From Epithemia pelagica (taxonomy: Eukaryota; Bacillariophyta; Bacillariophyceae; Surirellales; Surirellaceae), in the NCBI GenBank assembly GCA_946965045.2, contig OX337231.1, positions 248,001 through 312,000 on the forward strand: a stretch of DNA of 64,000 bases, written 5' to 3'. Each line of letters begins with the position of its first letter. Positions within the stretch are counted from its first letter, which is position 1. Positions 20,958 to 31,860 of the stretch are shown piece after piece. The notes under the pieces are model-generated. The model was not told the DNA's origin and made no database searches. It saw nothing but the letters and a program-made list of their open reading frames with translations. A program made the translations under genes and the position numbers.

Positions 20958-23117
20958 ATGAAGCGATCCTCACCAAAAAGAACAACAACAAGAAGAAGGA
21001 GCCAAGGCATGGAAACGAGTCGACAAACAGAACACCACTGGAGGACGAAACCAACCGTTCTTTGTTGGATGTACGGTTTGTTGCTGATACTCTGGATTCC
21101 TCGTACGACTGCCTCTTCTTCTTCTTCTCCTCCCTCCTTGGAGGGTCGTTTGTTGCGCATTACTGTCTTGTTGGAGGGCGGGTTTTTGGATCGGCGCTTT
21201 AACGACAATGGCCAGCCCGTCTATTCCGGTTATATCATTGATGTCGTCAAAGCCTTGTCGCAACGGGCCAATTTTACCTACGAATTGCGAACGCCCAGTG
21301 GCAAGGGATCGGATTGCACGCCGCAAATTACCGGCGACCACCAAGACGACCGCTTGTACCACGCAGACTATACCAATCAATACAATTGTGGCAGCAACGA
21401 TGTCAATGAATTGCCGGCGTCGGATGGACAGGCGACGGACCTCTATGCCGGCATGTTTTATATTTCGCCGCCCCGACAGTTGAAAAATCGCTTCACCATG
21501 CCCTTTTCGCCGCCCACCAAGGGCACCCTCGTCATGTATGGGACGGCCATGGAATTGGATCGCATCGACGATTTGGTCGTGGCGCAACGTGAGGGTCGTC
21601 AACCACCGGCCTGCGTGTTTGGATCGACCGCCAATGTCGAGTTTTTGCAACAAGCCTTTCCGGGCATTCAAATTGCCGAGTTTTTTGGAGCCGACGGCGA
21701 TGTCTATCAAAGCATGCTTTCGGGCGAATGTCCCATTCACATTGTCGATTATCCCATTGCCACGCAATTTGTCTTGCATCAATTTGAAAAGGATCAATGT
21801 CTCGGGGCCAATCAACAACCCATTGGGGTGATTGGAGAACCCATGTCGTTTGGGTTGACCCATTATGCCTTTGGCGTGCGCAACGAATTGCCCTTGAACG
21901 TCGTGGAAACCTTGTCGTATTGGATCAATATTTTAATGACGTGCAATCCGCAAGATCCCGTGGGGGCCTGTCCCAATGGACAAGGCCTGGCCGCTCTCTA
22001 TCAAAACCAGGGTGGTACCGGCAAGGAATGTGGCCATGTCTTGTATCCACCCACCACGGAAACCAAACAAGACAAGGTCAATGTGGCCGTCGTGACGGGC
22101 GTCCTTGTCGGCAGTGTGGGCCTCATTCTGGTCGTCTTGACCATTGCCCATGTATTGAGACTCAAACAACAAGAACAACGCTACAAACGACGCTTTGTCG
22201 AACAAATTGCCCGCAATATTGAAATTGGACCCTCGCCCGGACTCATTACACCAGAAAAATTGGCCCAAGAAATTCAACACATTGCCCATGGCAAGGGCTT
22301 TATTTGCAAACAAGATTTGCAACAATGGATGAATGATATCAAATTAACGTTTTTGTCCGAACGCGATTTCGATGCCCTGTGGGATGCCATGGATATTCGA
22401 CGGACCGATCAAGTGGATCCCATTGAATTTCTCCTCTTTTTGTCGGCCTGCGGGCCCCAATTTGAACAAGTTTATCATCATCATGCCTCCTTGCCCAAAA
22501 CGGAACGACTCAAATTGGCCGCCCGACGCTTGTCCAATTTCACCGCGCTCGGAGAAGAAGGGGTGCGCAAAATTGAACACAAACTCGATCGGGGATCGCG
22601 TGAATTGGTTCCCATGGCCATGACGGGCGCCGCCGACAATCACAAGAATAATACCATGGAGGGTGGATTGTTTGGCAAACCCAAACGAAGTGGGACCAAC
22701 AGTCTTGAGCAACTCATCAATAACAACAACAATATGACATCACGACCGCGATCGCTTCGACGACTCTTTACGGCACGAACCGTGAACACAATGACCGAAA
22801 CACAACCTTCCTCCTCGGTAGTATTGCCTTACAAACAAGACGAGGATGAGCCAGATGCCAGTGACGTGACAGAGGAGGACACCACCAAGGAACTATCGGA
22901 CCGACAACCGCATTCGGTCACAACCTCCTTGGCATACCAATCATCCAGAAGTGATCCTCCTCTGTCGCCTTCTCATTTTGACGAACACGAGGAGGAAGAG
23001 GAAGAAGAAAAGCAAGAAGAAGAGGAGCAAAAGGAAGAAGAAGAAGACGACGACGACGAGGAAAACAAGGACAACCCTCCAGTTCTACCACACGAAGTCA
23101 GTCCAACCTCCAGATGA
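20958..23117 (+). CDS. Receptor-like protein: solute-binding domain, membrane helix, EF-hand-like tail
   Basis: A 719-residue protein from ATG 20958 with no intron needed. A basic start is followed by a hydrophobic signal/anchor (residues ~33-50). Residues ~65-355 resemble family 3 solute-binding proteins and the ligand-binding half of ionotropic glutamate receptors: LLRITVLLEGGF, VYSGYIIDVVKALSQR and FTYEL at the start, then paired lobes with conserved Cys. A single transmembrane helix (~377-402, VAVVTGVLVGSVGLILVVLT) follows. The cytosolic part has two EF-hand-like helices-loops; the second loop, DIRRTDQVDPIEF, keeps Asp1, Asp9 and Glu12. The tail is strongly acidic. No pore-loop region is present, so it is not a complete ion channel. 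It may sense an extracellular small molecule; function is inferred. Confidence 0.75.
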   Translation: MKRSSPKRTTTRRRSQGMETSRQTEHHWRTKPTVLCWMYGLLLILWIPRTTASSSSSPPSLEGRLLRITVLLEGGFLDRRFNDNGQPVYSGYIIDVVKALSQRANFTYELRTPSGKGSDCTPQITGDHQDDRLYHADYTNQYNCGSNDVNELPASDGQATDLYAGMFYISPPRQLKNRFTMPFSPPTKGTLVMYGTAMELDRIDDLVVAQREGRQPPACVFGSTANVEFLQQAFPGIQIAEFFGADGDVYQSMLSGECPIHIVDYPIATQFVLHQFEKDQCLGANQQPIGVIGEPMSFGLTHYAFGVRNELPLNVVETLSYWINILMTCNPQDPVGACPNGQGLAALYQNQGGTGKECGHVLYPPTTETKQDKVNVAVVTGVLVGSVGLILVVLTIAHVLRLKQQEQRYKRRFVEQIARNIEIGPSPGLITPEKLAQEIQHIAHGKGFICKQDLQQWMNDIKLTFLSERDFDALWDAMDIRRTDQVDPIEFLLFLSACGPQFEQVYHHHASLPKTERLKLAARRLSNFTALGEEGVRKIEHKLDRGSRELVPMAMTGAADNHKNNTMEGGLFGKPKRSGTNSLEQLINNNNNMTSRPRSLRRLFTARTVNTMTETQPSSSVVLPYKQDEDEPDASDVTEEDTTKELSDRQPHSVTTSLAYQSSRSDPPLSPSHFDEHEEEEEEEKQEEEEQKEEEEDDDDEENKDNPPVLPHEVSPTSR

Positions 23118-24026
23118 AGAATGGCAGTGGAATGAGAGTATCAAAGCTGCTCATACATTGACAAAAGCTCCAGCCAAGAGGACTGTCAATCGAGAGATTT
23201 CGCAGAGGAGAACGGCATGTTACGTCGAGTCAATTCTTCACCATCCTCCAACACACCCGAGAGTGGCATTGTGTATACTATAGAACGACTACTTCATTTT
23301 TGCATTTCTGTTTTCGGATTCCCAGTTTGTGGTTAGATTGGCTCCAATTTGGATCGCACTGATACGGATAAGAATTAAGATATGGTAGCACCCAAGAAAA
23401 ATGAGGCTTATTCTCAACGACTAAGAAAAATGAGGCTTATTCTCAACCAAATCAATACACGGGGTACAGCAGCTTTGCTCCAGAAATCCAACGACTTTTA
23501 CCAACTGGCGAGCACATTGACAAGGATTCCTCGCCGACTCAAAAAGCTTTCGTTCCCAGGCAGACAGTGTGTTGTCGGCATGGTCCGGAGACTCAAATTC
23601 ACATGCTAGCAAAAGAGCGCTTCACCACATTATATGTGTTGTGCGTATCAGTCCAAGTGGTTTGGCCATCTAGAATTCCCCAGGGTTGATTCACAGGAAA
23701 CAATGTCGCTTTGTAAGTGCAGAAAAAGAACGATGACGAAGTGAGGGGTGGACGGACATTGTGGACATGGTTGCCTAACTTGGCTGCCAGGGTCAGGTTC
23801 CCAGTATATCAAGTTGAAGGATTCTTATCCGAAAGCTACTGTATTCTATAGTCGAGGAGGAGAATAGCATTTTGCCAGCCAACTGGAGCCACAGAGACAT
23901 ATATCACTATGCTTTAATTATCCAAGCGTACTTTCATGTTTCATTTCTACCACACAGTGATATGGAATCTTTTGCATTATGTTAATATGGAATGTTTTGT
24001 GTTCTGCTGTGGTTTCCTCACAACAG
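23118..24026. other. Intergenic with a small tandem repeat
   Basis: No gene is supported. Two adjacent copies of AAGAAAAATGAGGCTTATTC lie near 23394-23450. The rest is AT-rich and unremarkable. Confidence 0.5.
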
Positions 24027-27000
24027 TCAGTAAACCAACTCGACAAGCCACTTTGCAAACTGCTTGGTTGATTGCATATGGGGAGTCAAGGCATTGCGGT
24101 ACAAAGGTTGAAGGTCTCGCAACGCAGAAGTGGGTGCCCAAAAGACGGCATCCGTTAGGGGAATACAGTGCTTGTTGCAGATCTGTGTTTTATCCATGAC
24201 CAACGACTCCATGCACTCATCCACAATCATCGATCGTCGTTCTAGGACATTGTCATCATCAAGATCATCATCCTCTCCATCAGAACCGAGAAACAGGGGT
24301 GCGTCATCGTCCCCTTCCTCCCACATTGCTTGGTCTTCCATGGCAATAACCTTGTTTCGCAGAACGCAGTCCACATGGGAAAGAACAATACGAACCTTGC
24401 ACGTTTTGCGGACCTTGTCAAGTAACTTTTTCGCTGGAAAGCAGCGACTGTTCAACTTGATAAAAAATAAAATACAATCAACGGCAGGTAGCATGGCTAC
24501 AAGGTTGGACACATCCGCACCGGCAAATGTATCGTTACCATTCATACCGGGGAAATCCAATACGTTCACCAAAGTCTCCGTGCCATCCAAAGTCTGAACT
24601 CGTATGACATAAGTTTGCTGCTCCGTAGTACGTTCGTGGTATTGTTGACGACACGCGTTGGCCACAAATGAAGTCTTGCCGCTCCCGGGCTCTCCTACGA
24701 CTGCAATGGTAAAGACGCTCTTTTTAGCCAAATGCAATCGCAAGGACAAGATGGGATCCACATAGTTGCGGGCAAAAGAGACAATCTCGCCGCGGTCCTC
24801 GGTCCTCAAGTCTTCCAAAGCTTCATCTCCAACCACACTTTTCCCCGTGTCGTCCGATACGCGCACTAACTGCATTTGTTTCAACAACGTCAGTTCATGA
24901 CTCTGTAAACTATTACTGTTGTACCCTCCTGAAGAGCATTTCTCCTTGACAAGTGTCGATAGAATAAACTTCTCCGCGATGGCACAAGAGACATGGGAAC
25001 CCAGTCTCCTTTGCATCATAATTGCAGCAAACCCATTGAATGTCAAAACCATACCAACACTCACACATGTTAACGCATCAAGCGCCGTTACAATCCCTAC
25101 TGCAACCGGACCTCCAAGCATCCAAAATCCAAAAAACATTGCACCAATGCCAAGTTTCGCAACATTCCCATTAAATGTCCGAAACTTATTTTGAGCCTTG
25201 GAAATGAGTGAACCAAATTTTGTCAAAGTGATATAAATAATGGCAGCTTCATAGCGATACATTCCAGTAGATGCCTTAGCAGCCGTCACATCTACTGACA
25301 AGAAATTGGTTGTCAGAGGCATTGTGAAAGCAGTCGTCCTTGTTCTTCCGTCGCCTCCCGAAGAGAATCTCGATGTCACGGTGGAGACTTGGAACTTCTG
25401 ATTTTTTGTCAATGCGGCCACCATTGACAACGTCAGCTCACAAAGTACCTTTGAACGATCCTGTTGCGGCAAGTCCAGAACTCGAAAGATTTCTGCCATT
25501 TCCTCTTCTTCTTGTTTATTAATGTTTGACGAAACAAGGAAATCGTCCATTTTTTTGGCGATCGCTAGAGTTTCCATTGCAGAAATGACATGCTCGCCAT
25601 TATCAGGTTTCTTTTTAGAAGACCCACTGTGTTGAGAGGCATCATGAATATCACGCGGTCTTCCCTTTACTTGATTCTTGCGATTGATGCTCAATAATTG
25701 TAATGCTCGAGTGTGTGCCAGCAAATCCATGTATGAGCCTTGTTCAATCCTGCGTTGACGATTTTGAAACCAATCCTGTTCTACGTCTATTTCCTTGACC
25801 ATCTCCGACGATAAGAAGGTCGACCGGAAAACCAGTTTAAGCTTCATTGGGCGTTCCCCCTTCGGAGAGCGGTATGACACAGAGAAATAGTATGACAAAG
25901 CCATAGACGAGACCGATATCAAGCATGCTTCCGTAATCCTGTGGTGTTCACCATTATGTCCCACCAGAGACACATCCCCCAAGGACAAAGGAAGTATCGA
26001 ACCAAGACGACGACCAAGGATTTCAAATCGAATTCGATTGCCATCTTCAAAGCCAATACGCATGATATCCGAAAAATGGGGTTCCCATAGTTCTTGAATG
26101 TTCTTGGTTTCGTATGGGACATTTACAACATCACAATCTTTGAAGGTTTCTGTTGCGTGAAGCTGCGGTTTAACCTTGACGCATTTCTGTAAGAGATCGA
26201 AATAGGTCTTCATTCTGTGAATTTGATTGCCGGTCACTGATGAGTGTTTTTTCCCAGCGGCCCGTACCTTCCTCGCCGCACCTGTCAATCGAATCTCGGA
26301 TGTCTCAGATATCGGAGTTTTTCCCGACTGAACATTGTACGTGGATCCTACAGGTACGTATGTGAGTCCACTAGCACATGTTTGAAAAAGGAGATCAGGA
26401 CCAACGTCATCGGGATGAGCCCAGTTTTCCAAGGAAGTGGAATCTCCAACTGTGTTCAACGTTTCAGCAAATTTTTCACTGGCAAAGTAGGGGGATCCAA
26501 AGGTATAGCAGACAATACGATCTTTCCCAAAGGTGGCATTTTTGAGTAAAATGACTGTTGCGATACTTGCGATTGTGCCTCCCCACTCCCCACCCATGGC
26601 CACACAACACCAAACGTTTCCCTCCCTCACTGTGTTCCATTTCGAGGTCCACAAGAGGGAGATATGTTTCAGCAAGTTCAAGACAACCGCGATGAACGGC
26701 ATCAAAGTCAATGGATGAGTCGTAGGTTTTTGGAATACCAAAACCGCACGCCTCTCCAGGGTCACGGGTAGCGTCCGTTTCAGTCTTGCGGGGTGGTTGT
26801 GATGGGGAAGAGCTAACAACCAGATACAAAGTGTCTCGGTCCGTATCCGACCCAATGGCGTACAAGAAAGCTTTGCCGCTTCGTGACGTTGATGGGGCAC
26901 ATGCCAATCCGTCCAAGGAACAAAAATTGAACTTGTTCAGAAAAGTGAGGGGTGGCTGATGGTTCTGAGCCTCACATAATAGAGCCGCATTGAGACGCTC

Positions 27001-27036
27001 ATAGTCGTAATGGTTTGGCTTCGAAACCGTCTTCAT
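24027..27036 (-). pseudogene. Lipase-like / P-loop GTPase fusion gene, frameshifted
   Basis: ATG 27036 (MKTVSKPNHYDY) starts a class-3-lipase-like region that reaches the nucleophile elbow as LVLCGHGWG. There a 7-bp tandem duplication (26579-26592) shifts the frame; the following frame continues GGTIASIATVILL and YTFGSPYFAS as the family expects. Removing one copy would give one frame of about 1000 codons. The elbow has Gly where lipases have the catalytic Ser, so it was probably not an active lipase. A hydrophobic segment (GPVAVGIVTALDALTCVSVGM) leads to a GTPase domain: P-loop GEPGSGKTS, switch DFPGMNG, and SHVDC in the G4 place. The stop is at 24027. A truncated copy lies at 44727-45011. 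The domain order suggests a membrane-linked regulatory protein; the role is unknown. Confidence 0.7.
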
Positions 27037-27075
27037 GGTTCTGTTATGGATTGTTGGCTTTGGATATCTTTCAAC

Positions 27076-27765
27076 TTAGGTCACTATGACTGAGGAAACC
27101 TTGAGGCTTGTTTGAGACTTTCCTGTGAAAGATTTTTCGATGGAAGAAAGATCTTTGGACATGAAGTTCAAGCATTTGAGAATTTCCTGTGAAAAATATC
27201 CTTGCAACGAGTAACCATCGGTGCTCATGAAGTCGTACGACATCACACTTCCGGGTGCTTCTAAGGTCTCCGAGGAGAACTCTCCCCTCGTGCGTCGATA
27301 GTTCCTAGGTTGTTTGAGGCTTGCAGTAAAACAAAAGATTGTTTTCTGTAGAGGTCCCGTCTTTGTTCTCGAATCCTGATATTTGGAGGCATTTTTCTTC
27401 TGCGAAACAATGACTGTCTCTTTGTATGAGCTGCCTGCCTGGCTCTCTTCTTGTTGCTGTAACTCTTTTGCAATCCGACTGACACGATGGTTTCCATTCA
27501 GGACAATCTTTTGCTTTTGGATACGAATCCCTTTCCTCAAAAATGGCAACAGGATGACGAGAAGGGGGTCGTAGCACAAGGACTTTTCCGTGTCAGTAGG
27601 TTCTGAGAGAGGTTGGACGTTCGAAAACGAGCCAATGGCACCGACACCAAAGACTATATAGGAAGCAGAGCACGACACCATAACAACCCCCAGGACCGTC
27701 GTCTCGCCACTTGCATAGTCGTGTAGATATACCCCACTCCAAACAGTCCTCTCTATGCCACGCAA
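27076..27765 (-). CDS. Uncertain ORF between lipase-GTPase gene and glycosyltransferase pseudogene
   Basis: An open frame of about 230 codons with no convincing ATG: its upstream part runs out of frame into the glycosyltransferase pseudogene. It has a hydrophobic stretch (VLGVVMVSCSASYIVFGVGAIGS), a second one (YDPLLVILLPFL), then a polar Lys/Gln/Ser-rich tail. The first 180 bp match 46950-47110 downstream of the intact glycosyltransferase copy, where the frame is broken. It may be the remains of a gene that travelled with the glycosyltransferase, or non-coding. No family is recognised. Confidence 0.3.
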   Translation of the reverse strand: MRGIERTVWSGVYLHDYASGETTVLGVVMVSCSASYIVFGVGAIGSFSNVQPLSEPTDTEKSLCYDPLLVILLPFLRKGIRIQKQKIVLNGNHRVSRIAKELQQQEESQAGSSYKETVIVSQKKNASKYQDSRTKTGPLQKTIFCFTASLKQPRNYRRTRGEFSSETLEAPGSVMSYDFMSTDGYSLQGYFSQEILKCLNFMSKDLSSIEKSFTGKSQTSLKVSSVIVT

Positions 27766-27790
27766 GAAATTGTTAGTCCTTGTCAATTGT

Positions 27791-28950
27791 TCATCCTCCC
27801 ACCATGACGGGACTACTTGCGAAACTCGGCGGGTATGGAGCGTTCCTATAGCCCTCCAGGGCCGCATTGTGAAGAACCTGGAGGGTTGCGACTGCATATT
27901 CCAGACCAAGATCGGTGTCAAGACGGCGCAACGCCACCTTGATCGTCGTATTCGCGACACAAGAAACAATCGCCAATCCACGTTTCGGCAAAGTGTTGGA
28001 CTTCAGGACTCCGATAAAAGTCGAGATTGGTGATATGGAAAAATCCATGAATCAAGGGAATGCGAGCGTCGGGACAGTCTTCCAGACTGGCACCCAAATG
28101 GCTCACCAGTGTCCCATTTTGCAGTCGGACACGACACTGGGATTGTGGAAAGGAATCGTTACTGTGTCGTTGCATCTCAGGACCCTTGGCGCGTCCTTGA
28201 GGAAAATTGTCCAAGAAACTGGCGAGATTGTGTTGCAAAAAGAAGGCAACTGGATCGCAATCCCACACTTTGGTACAAGAACCGTCGGTATCCATCCAGA
28301 GCATAGTGTGGTACGACGCCAGTGATGGATGCGTCCAAATATGCCAGGCTCGAAATTCCGCTTGCCAATTTTAGGCAATGCGACCCGGACCATTGGAACC
28401 AGGTGAAATTGTGCGGTGTGGTACCATTACAACGCTCCCGAAATTTGGCACGGGCGCGACAAGGCTGCAATTTCGGCATGTCATCCCCAATGGTCGAACA
28501 CGACCGTCCACTTGGCCGGAGCGACCAGGCCTCCAACCACTATCGTACAAGACTCGGTGGATGGATGTTGTAGGCATGTCGCAACAAACAGGGGGATTGT
28601 TCCAACAACCAGTGCCATGGATGCAAACCATGACAGGCAAGTTGGTAGCAATCACGACACGGATGAAATGCCGTTCAACTTCCGGAACGGAGGAACAAGG
28701 AGTAAAGATCGTCGATGGAGCAGTAGTCGTATCCAGACTTGTGCTGGATGGATCGTCCGGTTCAAGACAAGTTGTTGCTGCTGCTGCTGCCAGTGGTGGT
28801 TGTCACTACGAGAGGAACCCAGATCGAGGAACGTGCAGCGTTTAACTTGACCACCACAATCCAAATGACAAACGCCATCCCAATGACCATTCCTGGTGGT
28901 AATGGGCGGACGTAATCGACGCAAGTTGGAAGAGGGAAGGAAACCATCAT
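27791..28950 (-). pseudogene. Degenerate glycosyltransferase copy
   Basis: This is a broken minus-strand relative of the genes at 36069-37406 and 45580-46884. It starts near the ATG at 28950 (SSNLRRLRP aligns with SCNLRRLRS of the intact copy). It keeps the catalytic block LWMDTDGSCTKVWDCDPV, LIHGFFHITNLDFY and ETWIGDCFLCREYDDQGG, and ends with LQVLHNAALEGY. The pieces fall in several frames, so multiple indels separate them. The conserved blocks are still easy to read, so the decay is fairly recent. Confidence 0.8.
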
Positions 28951-29314
28951 GGTCCTGCTGCTTCCCGTCCTCGGTTGGAAAAGATGGGGGGAACAATAAA
29001 TCAAATCGAATGGGGGTTCCATAAAATGGGGGCGCGGGGCCCCCAAACTCTCGGGCGCCTCCGGAGATCAGCGGGTCCGCATGGTGGTCGCGTTTGGGTG
29101 CACCACGTCACGCAAACAGCAAGATTCTGCACCTCGGTTTTGCTTTCGCTGCTGCGCTCCATCATGTAGATATGGGATATGGGGCTAGACGATCCACAAG
29201 TCCATTCCCACAGCACGACTTTAGACAAGAAGAAGAAAGAACGAACGAACAAACAACAACAACAGCAGAATTCATCAACCCCTTCTCTCCGCAAGGAAAA
29301 AACGGCAAACCATC

Positions 29315-31584
29315 ATGAGGCTGTCGTGGAACCTGGCGGTTTCGATTCTTCTTCTTCTTGTAGCTGCGGCCAGAGTGACGACCTTTTCCATTTCTTTGTC
29401 GTCGTCGAGACCCGCTGTTGCAACATCCCCAAAACGGACAGCGGCCGGTTCGGGAACGTCCATTCTTCATGCTCCCCAAAATCCAATACTCCATATTACA
29501 ACCACAAAAAGAACAACAACCAGTGCCTTGTCCATGGTCGTGGGTGGTTCCTCGTTGGAAGCCTTGAGGGAAGAATTGCCCTCGCAGACTGTCATTAATG
29601 CCATTGTTCAAAGCAGCCAAACAAGCCGGGGCGACAGCAACACCAAACAGGTGACGGTCGTGGCGGCCGATGTGGCAGCCACGGCCGGTGTGAGTTTGAC
29701 GCAAGCCCAACGCGACTTGTCCGTCTTGGCCAGTTTGGTCCAAGGCGATTTGGCCGTGGACGAGAGTGGCGAATTGCTCTATACCTTTTCGGGCGACCTT
29801 GCGGCCGCCTTGGCCCAGTCGTCGGTTCAATACAAAGTCTTGCAAACCTGGCAACAAGTGTGGCCCGTCTTGTTTTGGGGATTGCGCGTCACCTTTGGGG
29901 CCGCCCTCGTTGCATCGATTGCCGCCATTTTTTCCACAATCTTTTTCCTGCAAACGAGCAGTAGCAGCAGTGACAGTGACGATCGTCGCGACAATGGCAA
30001 TCGGAGCAGCAACATGAGTTTTGGCGGTGGTTGGTCCTATTGGTGGGGACCGAGTCCCTTTGATTTCTTTTATTATCGTCCCTACGGGGCCTATGGTTAC
30101 TACGGTCGACAAGGCAACAACAACCAAGACGAAATGGGATTTTTGGAATCCGTCTTTTCCTACGTCTTTGGCGATGGCAATCCCAATGCGTCCTTGGACG
30201 AACGACGCTTGACCTTGGCCGCCCAAACCATTCGACGAGCCGGAGGAAGTGTCACGGCCGAACAATTGGCACCCTTTTGTGATCCGCCTTCAAACAACAA
30301 CAACAACGAGGATGATGCATCCTATGTCGATGAGGTACGTACGTGCGACCGACAAGAATCGTAGATATCCTCCACCTTGTTGTGTTGTGTGTTCCAGTGC
30401 AAGACGATGCACCATTTGTGGGAGGAGGAGGACGTTTTTGCAGTTTTCGCACAGTGTGTCTCATGGAATGTGTCATTCGTCGTGTCAATGTTGTTGTGTT
30501 TGTGTGTATGGTTCCATGGCCCTCCCCTTTTTCGCAACGACAGAGTTTTGTCCTTCCCATTGTCACCGCCTTGAATGGCGAACCTCGTGTCACACCCGAC
30601 GGCGATATTGTCTATGTCTTTGGCGAGTTGCAAGTCACGGCGCAACAACAAGAGGATGACGACAACCAAACCACTGGCACTACTGGCAATTCCAAAGAAG
30701 CCCTATTGTTGCGTCGTGCCGGCTTGTCGGAAACGGCTTCGACCCGAGACATTGCCCGATTGTTGGAATACAGTGGCTATCGCCTTCCTCGTCGGCGTGG
30801 TGCGGTGGAACGAGCGGACTTGCTCCAAGTCTTGGAACAAGTCGTGCCGCCCCTCTCGGCAAGGGAACAAGAAGAATTGGAACTGGCCTCGGAAACGTCC
30901 TTTTTGCAAGAACGGGAATGGCAATTCAGTGTGGCCCCCGACTTGAACAAGGGATTGGCGGCGGTCTTGGGCATTGTGAATTTGGGAGGAGCCGCCTATT
31001 TGGGCAACTTGTTGGGGCAACTAAAGGCCGCACAAGCAGCTGGCATGGTCCTGACGTTGCCGCCCTGGTTGACCGTCGTCCAAGGCTTGTATCCGGCCCT
31101 CTTGACCTATGCCGTCTTGTTCAATGTGATTCCCCTCGTGCGCAATTTTTGGCTGCAACAACAAAATGCCAAGATTCGACAACGCAATCAAGCCCGACGG
31201 AATTGGAAAGTCGCCTTGGCCCAAGCCCTGGAATCCAAATCCAACAAGGATCCAAAATTCAGTCGGTTGCGTCGCAAAGTACAAGCGGCCAAAACCATGG
31301 GACGACAATTGTGGCGGGCCGGTCAAACCACAGTCTTTGATACCGCGCAAACCACACTGCAAGACTTGCAACAAGAAAAAAGTCAACGAGACTTGCAAGC
31401 CTTTGATCAACAATTGCAACAACAAGAACAACAAGAACAATCAGCACCAAAGGAATTGCCCGAATCGTCGTCCAATCCCGTCCTACCACTCGACGACAAG
31501 ATCAACAACAACAATAGTACAGTCTTGAAACAACCAACGGAATCCAGCAGCAGCAGCACGACGACAGAATCCTCCTCCTCCTAG
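29315..31584 (+). CDS. Plastid-targeted membrane protein, At5g03900-like
   Basis: Two exons, 29315-30334 and 30544-31584, join in phase 0 across a 209-bp GTACGT...CAG intron to give YVDE-SFVLPIVT and a 686-residue protein. The N-terminus has a hydrophobic signal (VSILLLLVAAARV) followed by TTFSIS and a Ser/Thr/Arg-rich stretch: the bipartite presequence of secondary plastids, with the Phe near the cleavage point. The body has two helix-rich segments (DVAATAGVSLTQAQRDLSVLA and GLSETASTRDIARLLEYSG) and DGDIVYVFGELQ. Hydrophobic segments are FWGLRVTFGAALVASIAAIFS, AAVLGIVNLGGAAYLGNLL and VVQGLYPALLTYAVLFNVI. It resembles the chloroplast protein annotated in Arabidopsis as iron-sulfur cluster biosynthesis family (At5g03900); the molecular function is not established. 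It is convergent with the next gene. Confidence 0.75.
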
Positions 31585-31860
31585 CAACAACAACAAACAG
31601 CAATACTTGAGTAAGAGGATAATTCGTTTTAGAGATAGAACCCTTGGAATGGATACGGGCCTTTTACTTTTGTACTGTGATGGATTGTACTAGTTTGTTT
31701 CATTCTCCGTCTTTCAGTCGATGTGGAATCGAGATGTTGTGCTCAAAAAACCAAACAAGGACCCACACAATCTCCATACCAACCAACCTTTTTTTTTGAA
31801 GCGCATTCTCTGTATCCGAGAGTAAGAGTGCGTTTGTGGGATGTTGATTCGTGATGATGA

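Noticed and set aside
20970-21863. 297-codon minus-strand frame opposite the receptor-like gene
   Set aside because: The sense strand has a signal peptide, a recognisable domain and normal codon use; the antisense has none.
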